Below, piece by piece: positions 36,077 through 45,738 of a stretch of 64,000 nucleotides of DNA; position 1 is the first letter of the stretch, and every line of letters begins with the position of its first letter. Source of the DNA: an uncultured Clostridia bacterium (GTDB taxonomy: Bacteria; Bacillota; Clostridia; TANB77; CAG-508); assembly GCA_934162365.1 (NCBI GenBank), contig CAKPIK010000002.1, positions 62,001 through 126,000 of the forward strand, in the 5' to 3' direction. The notes under the pieces were generated by a model. The model had not been told where the DNA came from. It saw only the letters and a list, made by a program, of their open reading frames with translations, and searched no databases. The position numbers were made by a program, and so were the translations under genes.

Positions 36077-36268
36077 ATGGGAAAAATAATATTAACAATT
36101 ATAGGATTATTAATCGCAATAATAGGAGTTATAATGGTATTTGACGCACGCTTGTTAACTAAAAAGTTCTTTGGCTTTGGAGACCAAAACGAAGCAACAG
36201 CTGGCTTTAAAATAATTGGTTTTATAGTTGCAATAATAGGTGGTTTAATAGTATTTTTTAATATATAA
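36077..36268 (+). CDS. Small two-TM membrane protein (63 aa)
   Basis: The protein has two hydrophobic helices (residues 3-22 and 45-62). They are separated by a short charged loop (DARLLTKKFFGFGDQNEATAG) whose FGFGDxNEA pattern recurs in small clostridial membrane proteins of unknown function. AGAAAGG lies 8-10 bases upstream of ATG 36077. Likely cotranscribed with recG. Confidence 0.65.
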   Translation: MGKIILTIIGLLIAIIGVIMVFDARLLTKKFFGFGDQNEATAGFKIIGFIVAIIGGLIVFFNI

Positions 36269-36279
36269 TATGGTTCATC

Positions 36280-36308
36280 TTGACAATAAAAAATAAAAGT
36301 GCTAAAAT
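36280..36308 (+). promoter_or_regulatory. Promoter of the glyS T-box transcript
   Basis: TTGACA (36280-36285), 17 bases, TAAAAT (36303-36308). Confidence 0.65.
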
Positions 36309-36315
36309 ATTAAAC

Positions 36316-36527
36316 ATAATTAATTGAATAAATGCTATGAAAAAGAAAAAACATAAATTTATTTTTAGAGAGCTAGAGGTTGGTGAAATCTAGTAATAAA
36401 AATATGTGGGGAGCTTTGGAGCATATTTAAAATTAAGGTGAGTGATAAAACACTAAATAGGGTGGAACCGCGGAAAAATATTTCGTCCCTAGTCATATAA
36501 TTTATATATGGCTAGGGATTTTTGTTT
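36316..36527 (+). promoter_or_regulatory. T-box leader (glycine) with terminator
   Basis: The leader has AGAGAGCTAGAGGTTGGTG (stem I distal region) and the T-box core AGGGTGGAACCGCGG (36459-36473). A terminator stem starts TCCCTAG and ends CTAGGGA with T5 (36485-36525). The base of stem I can pair AATGC (36331-36335) with GCAT (36421-36424), leaving GGA (36418-36420) as the specifier codon. The UGGA bulge fits a tRNA ending UCCA. Uncharged tRNA-Gly would favour the antiterminator and raise glyS expression. Confidence 0.93.
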
Positions 36528-36549
36528 TACTAGCCAAGAGGAGGTTTTT

Positions 36550-37932
<1,383 letters not shown>

Positions 37933-37977
37933 TGCTATCTTTCTTTATTACATTTTTATTACAAATTTCAATATTAG

Positions 37978-38006
37978 TTGACCTAAAAATACAATAATGA
38001 TATAAT
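37978..38006 (+). promoter_or_regulatory. Promoter of the glucosaminidase gene
   Basis: TTGACC (37978-37983), 17 bases, consensus TATAAT (38001-38006). Confidence 0.7.
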
Positions 38007-38048
38007 TTATATGGAAAATTCACATACGAAAAAGGAAGAAAAATAAAA

Positions 38049-39695
38049 ATGTTTAAGATATTTAATGTTATTAAAAGAATATTAATAATGTCAATAATAT
38101 TGATAACTATTAGTTTTTTTGTAATGCCATTAAAGTCAGTATTTGCAGCAACTTATTATACTCAGACTGTTAAAACTGGAATTGATAAATTCCCTGCAGA
38201 ATACCAAAATGCATTAAAAAAATTAAAAGAATTACATCCTAATTGGAATTTTGATGCTTATTACACAGGATTAGATTGGAATACAGTTGTTTTAAACGAA
38301 AAAGTTTGTAAAAGAAATAGAGTCCTTAAATCAAGTGACGAATCATGGAAATGCTCTTGTGGAAATGTTGCAAGTGGATATGCATGTGCTTCTGAAAAAA
38401 TAATTAGTTATTACCTTGATCCAAGAAATTTTTTAAATGAGGTAAATATTTTTCAATTTCTAGAAATTTCATATAATGAAAGAATACATAATGTTGATGG
38501 AGTAAAAAAAGCAGTAAAAAATACATTTTTAAGTAAAAATGTTACATATAAATTAAATGATAAAGAATACACAAAATCATATGCTGAAATAATACTAGAA
38601 GCTGCGAAAAATAGTAATATGAGCCCATATAGTATAGCATCAAAAATAATTCAAGAAGTTGGAACCAAAGGCAGCAATTCTGTAAGCGGAACATATAGTG
38701 GCTATGAAGGATATTATAACTTTTATAACCTAGGAGCGTACGATACTGGAAATGCAATTGTAAATGGATTGATGTATGCTAAGGATAAAGGGTGGAATAA
38801 TCAATATACAGCAATAATAGAAGGGGCAAAGGAACTTGCAAACTCGTATACTAATGCTGGACAAAATACAGCTTATTTTTACAAATGGGACGTTGTAGGA
38901 ACAAAAATATTAAAAGCTGGTGAAACACAAACTGTTTCAAGCTCAAGTATGTTTTGGCATCAATATATGACAAATGTACAGGATCCTACAAGTCAGTCAA
39001 AATCATTATTTAATACATATGGAGATAATAAATTACTAGATGAAAACTTGAATTTTATAATCCCCGTATATAACAATATGCCAAACTCAAGCACAATGCC
39101 ATCTGAACTTACAACAGATGATGGGGATCTTTACTATGTTAATTGTACCGATGGATTAGCAGTAAGAGAAAAACCTACAACATCTTCTACAGCATTAACC
39201 AGATTGTACAAAAATACAGTTGTTGTTGTTCTAGAAAGAGAATTCACTGAAGCAAACGGATATAAATGGGATAAAGTAAAATTAGCAAATGGAATTGAAG
39301 GGTATGTTGCAAGTAAATGGTTAACATTTAAAGCTGCATCAACTAAAAATGATGATACAAGTTTTAAAATTGTAGGTGAAAATATAAAATTAGTACCAGG
39401 GGTTAATTTAACAGATATAGATAAAAATGCAAAAGGAGAATTAAAAACAGGAGCCAAAATAACTGTTAATGGAAAAGAATATACTGCGATTGTTATGGGA
39501 GATACAAATGGAGATGGTGAAGCATCAGCAGGAGATTATGTATTAATTAAAAATCACATAATGGAAACTAAAAAACTTAATGATGAGGCACAAAAATTAG
39601 CAGCAGATGTTAATGGAGACAATGAAATATCACCAGCTGATTATGTATTAATTAAAAATTACATAATGAATGGAAATAAGCTAAAATTAAAATAA
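38049..39695 (+). CDS. Secreted N-acetylglucosaminidase with SH3 and dockerin domains
   Basis: The 548-residue protein has a signal peptide (about residues 1-34, ending VFA-A). Next is the HPNWNFDAYYTGLDWNTVV block seen in clostridial autolysins. A glucosaminidase domain (about 160-300) contains SPYSIASKIIQEVG and SGYEGYYNFYNLGAYD. A bacterial SH3 (about 360-430) follows. The C-terminal pair of dockerin repeats has calcium-loop motifs GDTNGDGEASAGDYVLIK and ADVNGDNEISPADYVLIK (about 480-548). It should cut peptidoglycan glycan strands. The dockerin implies attachment to a cohesin-bearing surface protein not present in this window. A cadherin-like-repeat gene follows after 13 bases. Confidence 0.88.
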   Translation: MFKIFNVIKRILIMSIILITISFFVMPLKSVFAATYYTQTVKTGIDKFPAEYQNALKKLKELHPNWNFDAYYTGLDWNTVVLNEKVCKRNRVLKSSDESWKCSCGNVASGYACASEKIISYYLDPRNFLNEVNIFQFLEISYNERIHNVDGVKKAVKNTFLSKNVTYKLNDKEYTKSYAEIILEAAKNSNMSPYSIASKIIQEVGTKGSNSVSGTYSGYEGYYNFYNLGAYDTGNAIVNGLMYAKDKGWNNQYTAIIEGAKELANSYTNAGQNTAYFYKWDVVGTKILKAGETQTVSSSSMFWHQYMTNVQDPTSQSKSLFNTYGDNKLLDENLNFIIPVYNNMPNSSTMPSELTTDDGDLYYVNCTDGLAVREKPTTSSTALTRLYKNTVVVVLEREFTEANGYKWDKVKLANGIEGYVASKWLTFKAASTKNDDTSFKIVGENIKLVPGVNLTDIDKNAKGELKTGAKITVNGKEYTAIVMGDTNGDGEASAGDYVLIKNHIMETKKLNDEAQKLAADVNGDNEISPADYVLIKNYIMNGNKLKLK

Positions 39696-39708
39696 AGGAG
39701 AAATAGAA

Positions 39709-41052
39709 ATGACTAAAAAAACATTCTTGAAATTAAGTATATTTATAATTCTTTTTATAAGTTTGATTATAGGAAAAGAAGTTTATGCAAAGGGTAGCTT
39801 TACAGTAAATAAAACATCAGTAACATTAACAGAAGGAAATACTACAACATTCACTATAAATGGAAGTAGTGCAACAGGAAAAGTATCAATTACATCTTCA
39901 AATTCAAGTGTTGCTACTGTTAGCTCAAGTAGCGAATGGATAGAAAATAATTCTAAAAATATAACAATTACAGCTAAGAAAAAAGGTGAAACAACAATAA
40001 CTGTAAGTGGAAAAGTTTCAGATAATGATGGAGTTGAAGATACAGTAACTAAAACAATTAAAGTAACAGTTAACAAAGAATCAACTAATATTATAGACAA
40101 TAATAAAAATACAGAAACTAAAAAATCAAATAATGCAAACTTAAAAACTTTAGGTGTTACACCAAAACAATATGATTTTTCAGGATTTAGTAAAAATAAA
40201 ACTGAATATAGTGTAACTGTTCCTGCCAATGTTAATTCTTTAACTGTTGTTGCAAAAGCAGAAGACTCAAAAGCTAAAGTTAATGTTTCTGGAAACTCAG
40301 GATTTGAAACAGGCTCAAATAATAAAATAACAATAAAAGTTACAGCAGAAGATGGAACAACTAAAACATACACAATAAAAGTAACAAAACTTGCAACAGA
40401 AGAAGAAAAACCAGGAAATCTAATTGACGAAGAATTATATTTGAATTCTTTAAGTATTACTGGAATTGAATTGTCTCCAGCATTTTCAAAAGATGTATTT
40501 TCGTATACAGCAACTTTAAATGATGAAAGCATAAATGAAGTAACTGTAAATGCTAAAGCTAATAATAGCAAAGCTAAAGTTGAAATAACTGGTAACAAAA
40601 ATTTAGTAAATGGAGAAAATACAATAAATATTGTTCTAACTTTAGATGGAGAAACAGAACAAGTTGTTTATCAAATAGTATTAAATAAAATAGGAAATAC
40701 TGAAGAAGAAACAATAGAAACAAATATTGAAGCTCCAACACAATATACAAACGATAGTAAAATAAAATTATATATTTTAATACCAATATTAGTTGTAATA
40801 TTAATTATCGTAGCAATCGTAGTTTTAATAGTATTAATTGTAAAAGAAAATAAAAAATTAGCTACTGAAGGTAACGATAATATAGATAAACAAGATGATG
40901 ATAAAACATCAAAAGCAGAAGAATATAATGTGTTTGAAAATGATGTTAATGAATTTAAAGGACAGTCAGTTGAATATTCATCAAATGATAACATGTTAGA
41001 TAACAAAGAAAACACTATAAAACAAAATAAGAAAAAAGGAAAACATTCATAA
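39709..41052 (+). CDS. Surface protein with Ig-like and cadherin-like beta-sandwich repeats
   Basis: The 447-residue protein has a signal peptide (to about residue 27) and a bacterial Ig-like domain (about 28-120: SFTVNKTSVTLTEGN, SSNSSVATVSS). Two cadherin-like beta-sandwich repeats follow (about 145-240 and 250-340, each with L-x-x-L-x-x, Y-S-x-T-V and A-x-D-S-K-A-K-V). The C-terminus has a transmembrane helix (about 358-382) and a charged cytosolic tail. It lies 13 bases behind the dockerin-bearing glucosaminidase, so it is probably its operon partner on the cell surface. I see no cohesin domain. Confidence 0.85.
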   Translation: MTKKTFLKLSIFIILFISLIIGKEVYAKGSFTVNKTSVTLTEGNTTTFTINGSSATGKVSITSSNSSVATVSSSSEWIENNSKNITITAKKKGETTITVSGKVSDNDGVEDTVTKTIKVTVNKESTNIIDNNKNTETKKSNNANLKTLGVTPKQYDFSGFSKNKTEYSVTVPANVNSLTVVAKAEDSKAKVNVSGNSGFETGSNNKITIKVTAEDGTTKTYTIKVTKLATEEEKPGNLIDEELYLNSLSITGIELSPAFSKDVFSYTATLNDESINEVTVNAKANNSKAKVEITGNKNLVNGENTINIVLTLDGETEQVVYQIVLNKIGNTEEETIETNIEAPTQYTNDSKIKLYILIPILVVILIIVAIVVLIVLIVKENKKLATEGNDNIDKQDDDKTSKAEEYNVFENDVNEFKGQSVEYSSNDNMLDNKENTIKQNKKKGKHS

Positions 41053-41059
41053 AATATGA

Positions 41060-41081
41060 GGCGCTTTAAATAGCGCCTTTT
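41060..41081 (+). terminator. Rho-independent terminator
   Basis: GGCGCT-TTAAAT-AGCGCC with T4, closing the glucosaminidase operon. Confidence 0.82.
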
Positions 41082-41212
41082 GCATATAAAAAGTAAAAAA
41101 TAAAAATATATTTTCTTTAATATTTATATAGACATTTTTTACAAAATAGATTAAAATATATACATAAATTTACAAAAGACATATAAATATAAGACAATGA
41201 AGGGTGAATAAA

Positions 41213-42412
41213 ATGTTTGAAAAGATATTTTTTTATATTATTGCAATTGCATTGTTTGTAATAATGTTTATAAAAATGATGAGAAAAAATGAAGCTATTT
41301 ATTTGTCATCATTAATATTGCAAGCAATAGGAATTTTAATTAATTTTATAAGCTTGATATTTAAATTGGAACTAAATATATTCTTTATAATTTTAACTTA
41401 TTTAATGTCAGTGATAATACCAATATTTATAATTGGATGTGAGTATAAAGGCATAAATTTAACTGAAAGAATATATATGGCATTGGCAAAAATGTATCTA
41501 ATAAAAAAAGATAATAAAAATGCTAAACGTATTTTACTTGCACTAATAGAAAAAGATGATAATGTTAAAAAGGCTCATAAAATGTTGGCTGAAATTTATG
41601 AAAATGAAGGTGGGCTTAGAAAAGCCATTGATGAGTACATTAAAGTAGTGGATTTAGATTCAAATGCTTATGACTCTTACTACAAGATTGCAATTTTGTT
41701 AAAAGAATTAGGAAATAAAGAAGACTCACAAGAAATGTTAACAAAATTAGTAAATAAAAAGCCAGACTATATAGAAGCTTCAATAGCACTTTGCGATATG
41801 TTATGTAGCGAAGAAAGATATAAAGAAGCCTTAAATATAATAAATGAGACTGCAAGATATAATCCAAATAATTTTGATATTTATTATACAATGGGAATGA
41901 TATACACAATGCTAAATGATTTTCAAAGTGCAAAAATGTGCTATGAAAAAGCTGCTGTTATAAATACATTAGAATATAATACAAATTACAATATTGCTAT
42001 GATAGAGTTAATATTAGGTGAACTAGAAGATGCAGAAATGAACTTTAATAAATGTATTGAAAATGAAGAATTAAGTCCATTAGCGTATTATCAATTAGCA
42101 AAAATATATATGATAAAATCAGATAAAGATACAGCAATAAAAGCATTAAATATTGCAATAGATTTAGATAACAACTTATATAAAAAGGCAATTGAAGATC
42201 CAGTGTTTATACCAATAAAAGGGTATATAAATTACCCAAGCATTGACGAAGAAGATATAGAACCTAAAAAAAGCAATGCAAGCAAAAAAGAATTAAAAGT
42301 AAGAGAACACTTGGAACAAACATATAATTTGGTTGGTAAACTTAATTATAAAGAAATAGGTGTTAGATATAGTACTACAAAAGATAAAATAGAAGAAAGA
42401 CAAATAGACTAG
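41213..42412 (+). CDS. Membrane-anchored TPR protein
   Basis: ATG 41213 (AGGGTG upstream) is preferred to GTG 41204, giving 399 residues. Two or three N-terminal transmembrane helices (about 1-80) are followed by tandem tetratricopeptide repeats from about residue 90 to 320 (A-x-x-x-Y/L-A-x-x-Y-x-x-x-G patterns such as KAHKMLAEIYENEGGLRKAI). The tail is charged. It is likely a scaffold for a protein complex at the membrane; no partner can be named from context. The downstream neighbour is dpaA. Confidence 0.8.
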   Translation: MFEKIFFYIIAIALFVIMFIKMMRKNEAIYLSSLILQAIGILINFISLIFKLELNIFFIILTYLMSVIIPIFIIGCEYKGINLTERIYMALAKMYLIKKDNKNAKRILLALIEKDDNVKKAHKMLAEIYENEGGLRKAIDEYIKVVDLDSNAYDSYYKIAILLKELGNKEDSQEMLTKLVNKKPDYIEASIALCDMLCSEERYKEALNIINETARYNPNNFDIYYTMGMIYTMLNDFQSAKMCYEKAAVINTLEYNTNYNIAMIELILGELEDAEMNFNKCIENEELSPLAYYQLAKIYMIKSDKDTAIKALNIAIDLDNNLYKKAIEDPVFIPIKGYINYPSIDEEDIEPKKSNASKKELKVREHLEQTYNLVGKLNYKEIGVRYSTTKDKIEERQID

Positions 42413-42468
42413 TAATACAATATCATAAAAACACCAATACCTAATATAATAAATTTGAAGGGATTGTG

Positions 42469-43344
42469 ATGTATATGATAAATAAGATTTCGATAGTAGG
42501 TGGGGACTTAAGGATTGTTAAACTGGCAGAGATGCTAGTAGAAGAAGGAGCAGAAGTATTTACATATGCTCTTGAAAATGCTGATATGCAAGAAGAAGTT
42601 AATAAATGTAATACATTAGAAGAAACTATAAAAAAAGCAGATACAGTGTTAGGACCAATACCATTTTCAAGTAATAATAAGTTAATTAATAGTCCTTTTA
42701 GTGATGAAAAGATAGAAGTAGAAAAATTTTTAAAAATGCTTTCAGGCAAAACTTTAATTGCAGGTTCAATAAAATCAGATGTGCTTGATATGGCTAAAGA
42801 GAATAATATAAAAATAATAGATATCTTAAAAAGAGAAGAATTATCAGTTTTAAATGCTATATCAACAGCTGAAGGAACAATAAAAATAGCAATAGAAGAA
42901 ACGCCAAAAAACTTACATGGAAGTAACATATTAGTAATGGGATTTGGAAGAATTGGAAAAGTTTTGGCTAATATGTTAAAAGGTATAGGAGCTAAGGTCG
43001 CATGTGAAGCTAGGAAAACTTCAGATTTAGCTTGGATAAAAGCTTATGGATATGAACCAATATCAATATCAAATTTAAAAGAAAATTTAAATAGATTTGA
43101 CATTATAATAAATACAATACCATACATTATATTAGATAAAGATAATTTAGAAAATGTAAAAAGAGATGCTTTAGTTATAGATGTGGCTTCAAATCCAGGG
43201 GGAGTGGATAGAGAGACAATAAAAGAACAAAAAATTAAATTTATTTGGGCTTTATCACTTCCAGGAAAGGTTGCACCAGTTACTTCAGCAGAGTTTATAA
43301 AAGAAACATTATACAATATTTTTAATGAGTTAAAAGGAGAATAA
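42469..43344 (+). CDS. dpaA: Dipicolinate synthase subunit A
   Basis: ATG 42469 (AAGGG 6 bases upstream) gives 291 residues. N-terminal ISIVGGDLRI, middle LGPIPFSSNN, then the Rossmann fold ILVMGFGRIGKVLANMLKG, INTIPYIIL, ASNPGGVD and LPGKVAPVTSAEFI match DpaA (SpoVFA) throughout. It makes dipicolinic acid, a spore core component, together with DpaB. The dpaB gene, usually next, is absent here: uppP follows after two bases. This supports an endospore-forming lineage. Confidence 0.92.
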   Translation: MYMINKISIVGGDLRIVKLAEMLVEEGAEVFTYALENADMQEEVNKCNTLEETIKKADTVLGPIPFSSNNKLINSPFSDEKIEVEKFLKMLSGKTLIAGSIKSDVLDMAKENNIKIIDILKREELSVLNAISTAEGTIKIAIEETPKNLHGSNILVMGFGRIGKVLANMLKGIGAKVACEARKTSDLAWIKAYGYEPISISNLKENLNRFDIIINTIPYIILDKDNLENVKRDALVIDVASNPGGVDRETIKEQKIKFIWALSLPGKVAPVTSAEFIKETLYNIFNELKGE

Positions 43345-43346
43345 AA

Positions 43347-44150
43347 ATGACAATATTACATGCAATAATTTTAGGAATAGTACAGGGGCTAACAGAATTT
43401 TTACCAATATCTAGTTCAGCACATTTAAACGTGTTCCCATGGATTTTTAAATGGGAAATGTTATCAGACGGAATGGATGTGGCATTACATATAGGAACAT
43501 TACTTGCTTTAGTTATCTTTTTCTTTAAAGATTGGGTAAAACTAGTAAAAGCAGGATATAAACAAGTAGTAAAAAAAGAAAATACAACAGATGGAAAAAT
43601 GTTTTGGTACTTAGTTGCAGCAACAATACCAGCAGGAATATTAAGTGTAATACTAGATAAAATATCAGATAAGATAATTGGAGATGAAATAAATTTTCAA
43701 ATGGCAATTATAGCTATTACATTAATTGTAATGGGTATAATACTTTATTTAGTAGATAAAAAATCAAAATCAGAAATAGATTATGAACATATATCATTAA
43801 AACAATCAGTATTAATAGGAATATCACAAGCAATTGCTGCGGCATTCCCTGGAGTATCACGTAGTGGAATTACAATGACAGTGGCAAGAGGATTAAAAGT
43901 GGATAGAGAAAGTGCAGCCAAATTCTCATTTATGCTAGCAATGCCAATAACACTTGCAGCGGTTGTTTTTGATTTGAGTCATTTTCAATTTGATTTAGCT
44001 CTTATATTAGGAATACTTGCAAGCTTTATAGTTGGAGTAATAGTAATAAAATTCTTATTAGATTATCTAAAAAAAGGAAGTTTCAAAGTGTTTGCTATAT
44101 ATAGAGTGGTATTTGGAATTATAATTTTAGCGTTGTATTTCTTAAGATAA
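43347..44150 (+). CDS. uppP: Undecaprenyl-diphosphatase UppP (BacA)
   Basis: The 267-residue integral membrane protein contains GIVQGLTEFLPISSSAHL and FPGVSRSGITM, the two UppP active-site motifs, with about eight helices. It recycles undecaprenyl diphosphate for cell-wall synthesis and can confer bacitracin resistance. It begins two bases after dpaA, suggesting one transcript. Confidence 0.96.
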   Translation: MTILHAIILGIVQGLTEFLPISSSAHLNVFPWIFKWEMLSDGMDVALHIGTLLALVIFFFKDWVKLVKAGYKQVVKKENTTDGKMFWYLVAATIPAGILSVILDKISDKIIGDEINFQMAIIAITLIVMGIILYLVDKKSKSEIDYEHISLKQSVLIGISQAIAAAFPGVSRSGITMTVARGLKVDRESAAKFSFMLAMPITLAAVVFDLSHFQFDLALILGILASFIVGVIVIKFLLDYLKKGSFKVFAIYRVVFGIIILALYFLR

Positions 44151-44187
44151 AATACAGAATTAGCAATACAAAAATTTATAAAAAAAC

Positions 44188-44216
44188 TTGTGTTTTTTTA
44201 TAAAATATAGTATAAT
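44188..44216 (+). promoter_or_regulatory. Promoter of the 6S RNA candidate
   Basis: TTGTGT (44188-44193), 17 bases, TATAAT (44211-44216). Confidence 0.5.
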
Positions 44217-44242
44217 AATATTAATTAAATAAGATATTAATT

Positions 44243-44432
44243 TTCCCTGCATAGTACGTGTAGACTGAAATTTTAGAACCTACAAGTTTTGAAACGGAAG
44301 CTTAACTCTAAATGTGGCGTGCAAGCTTACACTTTAGAAGTAGTAAGAAACCCAGAAGCATTTAGGAAAGCATCCACCTGTGTGAGTACAGGTCCTATAA
44401 AATTTCTTTAGCTTTACGGCTAAGGCGGGGTT
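44243..44432 (+). ncRNA. ssrS: Probable 6S RNA (SsrS)
   Basis: This non-coding stretch of about 190 bases has closing arms CCCTGC (44245-44250) and GCGGGG (44425-44430). It also has AAATTTTAGAACCTACAAG near the 5' side, TGTGGCGTGCAAGC in the middle, and a 3' hairpin CCACCTGTGTGAGTACAGG. These elements and the overall long rod with a central bubble resemble Bacillota 6S RNAs that sequester sigma-A RNA polymerase. No ORF with an SD is present. A covariance search would settle it. Confidence 0.65.
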
Positions 44433-44459
44433 TTATTTTATAAAAAATCATATAAATAC

Positions 44460-44488
44460 TTGCAAAACAAGTAAAAATATAGTATAAT
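44460..44488 (+). promoter_or_regulatory. Promoter of rpsF-ssb-rpsR
   Basis: TTGCAA (44460-44465), 17 bases, TATAAT (44483-44488). Confidence 0.75.
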
Positions 44489-44570
44489 AGTCAATGTTAA
44501 AAGTAGCATTGACTATTTTTAAACCTTACTCACTAAAAAATGTGGGTTATATATCCGAAAGGCAGGTGAA
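44487..44570 (+). promoter_or_regulatory. rpsF leader: hairpin plus S6:S18-type CCG motif
   Basis: ATAGTCAATG pairs with CATTGACTAT followed by T5 (attenuator-like, 44487-44519). Next ACTCAC/GTGGGT and the outer ACCT/AGGT (44523-44567) enclose a CCGAAAGG. A CCG motif in a bulged hairpin is the known S6:S18 autoregulatory site upstream of rpsF in many bacteria. Confidence 0.5.
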
Positions 44571-44574
44571 AATA

Positions 44575-44859
44575 ATGAACAAATATGAAAGCGTTATCAT
44601 TATTAATCCATCTGTAGATGAAGAAGCTATGAAAGCATTAATAGCTAAATTTACAGAAATAATTAATAATGAAGGAAAAGTTGAATCAGTAGACGAATTA
44701 GGTAAAAAAAGATTAGCTTACGAAATAATGAAAAACAAAGAAGGTTTTTATGTAATATTTAATTTCGAAGCTAAACCAGAACTAATTGCAGAACTTGAAA
44801 GAAACTACAGAATAGAAGACAGCGTTATGAAATTTATCACAGTAAGAAAAGAAGATTAA
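44575..44859 (+). CDS. rpsF: 30S ribosomal protein S6
   Basis: ATG 44575 (AAAGGCAGGTG upstream) is the start, giving 94 residues: NKYESVIIINPSVDEEAMKAL, DELGKKRLAYEI and a C-terminal DSVMKFITVRKED. This is the standard short S6 without an acidic tail. First gene of rpsF-ssb-rpsR; the in-frame ATG at 44494 lies inside a hairpin and has no SD. Confidence 0.96.
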   Translation: MNKYESVIIINPSVDEEAMKALIAKFTEIINNEGKVESVDELGKKRLAYEIMKNKEGFYVIFNFEAKPELIAELERNYRIEDSVMKFITVRKED

Positions 44860-44886
44860 TACCTATTTTAGGTCAAGGAGAAAAAT

Positions 44887-45309
44887 ATGAATAAAGTAAT
44901 ATTAATGGGAAGATTAACAAGAGATCCAGAAGTTAGATATACTCAAACAAATAATACATTAGTAGCAAGTTTTAGTATAGCTGTAAACAGAAGATTTACT
45001 AGACCTGGAGAAGAAAGACAAGCAGACTTTATTAATATAGTTGCTTGGAGCAAACTAGGGGAGTTTTGTAGTAAATATTTTAAAAAGGGACAACAAGTAG
45101 GTATTATAGGAAGACTTCAAGTTAGAAATTGGGAAGATGAAAATGGACAAAAAAGATATGTAACAGAAGTAGTTGCAGAAGAAGCATATTTTGCAGATAG
45201 CAAAAGAGAAAGTGCAGACGCTGCAAGCTTTGAAAATACTTTTGGAAGCAGTGTTGCAAATTCAAGCCCAGAATTTGAAGTAACTTCAAGTGATGACCTA
45301 CCATTCTAA
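44887..45309 (+). CDS. ssb: Single-stranded DNA-binding protein
   Basis: The 140-residue protein starts NKVILMGRLTRDPEVRYT (OB-fold) and contains VAWSKLGEFCSKYFKKGQQ. It ends in the conserved acidic tip SDDLPF used to recruit repair proteins. It lies between rpsF and rpsR, the usual Bacillota arrangement. Confidence 0.97.
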   Translation: MNKVILMGRLTRDPEVRYTQTNNTLVASFSIAVNRRFTRPGEERQADFINIVAWSKLGEFCSKYFKKGQQVGIIGRLQVRNWEDENGQKRYVTEVVAEEAYFADSKRESADAASFENTFGSSVANSSPEFEVTSSDDLPF

Positions 45310-45325
45310 AGGGAGGAAAATAAAA

Positions 45326-45607
45326 ATGGCTGATAAAAAGCAAAATAATAGAAGAAATAATAGAAATAATGATGAGGATTACAATCCAAAATTCAGAAAA
45401 ATGAGAAAAAAAGTTTGTGCATTATGTGCTAATAAAGATTTAGTATTAGATTACAAAAATGCAGAACAATTAAAAAAATTTGTAAATGAAAAAGGTAAAA
45501 TATTACCAAGAAGAGCAACAGGAGCTTGTGCTAAACATCAAAGAGACATTACATTAGCTGTTAAAAGAGCAAGACATATAGCTGTTCTTCCATATTCACA
45601 AAATTAA
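45326..45607 (+). CDS. rpsR: 30S ribosomal protein S18
   Basis: ATG 45326 (GGGAGG 8-9 bases upstream) gives 93 residues. After a basic Asn/Arg-rich start it has KKVCALCANKDLVLDYKNAEQ and LPRRATGACAKHQRDITLAVKRARH. The Cys pair and the CAKHQR site mark the zinc-binding form. It closes the operon before a terminator. Confidence 0.96.
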   Translation: MADKKQNNRRNNRNNDEDYNPKFRKMRKKVCALCANKDLVLDYKNAEQLKKFVNEKGKILPRRATGACAKHQRDITLAVKRARHIAVLPYSQN

Positions 45608-45610
45608 TTA

Positions 45611-45637
45611 AAAGCAGCCAGTTGGCTGCTTTTTTGT
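45611..45637 (+). terminator. Terminator of rpsF-ssb-rpsR
   Basis: AAAGCAGCC pairs with GGCTGCTTT, followed by T-rich sequence. Confidence 0.88.
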
Positions 45638-45660
45638 ACCTACTTACAAGTATACATAAT

Positions 45661-45710
45661 TTGACTTATAGATATTATAGTGGTATAATGAATATATGGT
45701 CAAATGACCA
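45661..45710 (+). promoter_or_regulatory. Promoter with perfect palindromic operator
   Basis: TTGACT (45661-45666), 17 bases, TATAAT (45684-45689). The perfect palindrome TGGTCA-AA-TGACCA (45697-45710) then covers the predicted transcription start. Such placement suits a dimeric repressor. Confidence 0.65.
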
Positions 45711-45738
45711 AATAAATATATAAAGGAGTATTTCTTTT

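Noticed and set aside
39783..40598. 271-codon - strand ORF opposite the cadherin-like gene
   Set aside because: Val/Leu/Ser-rich shadow of a Thr/Val/Asn-rich repeat protein; no SD, and the + strand gene has clear domains and a signal peptide.
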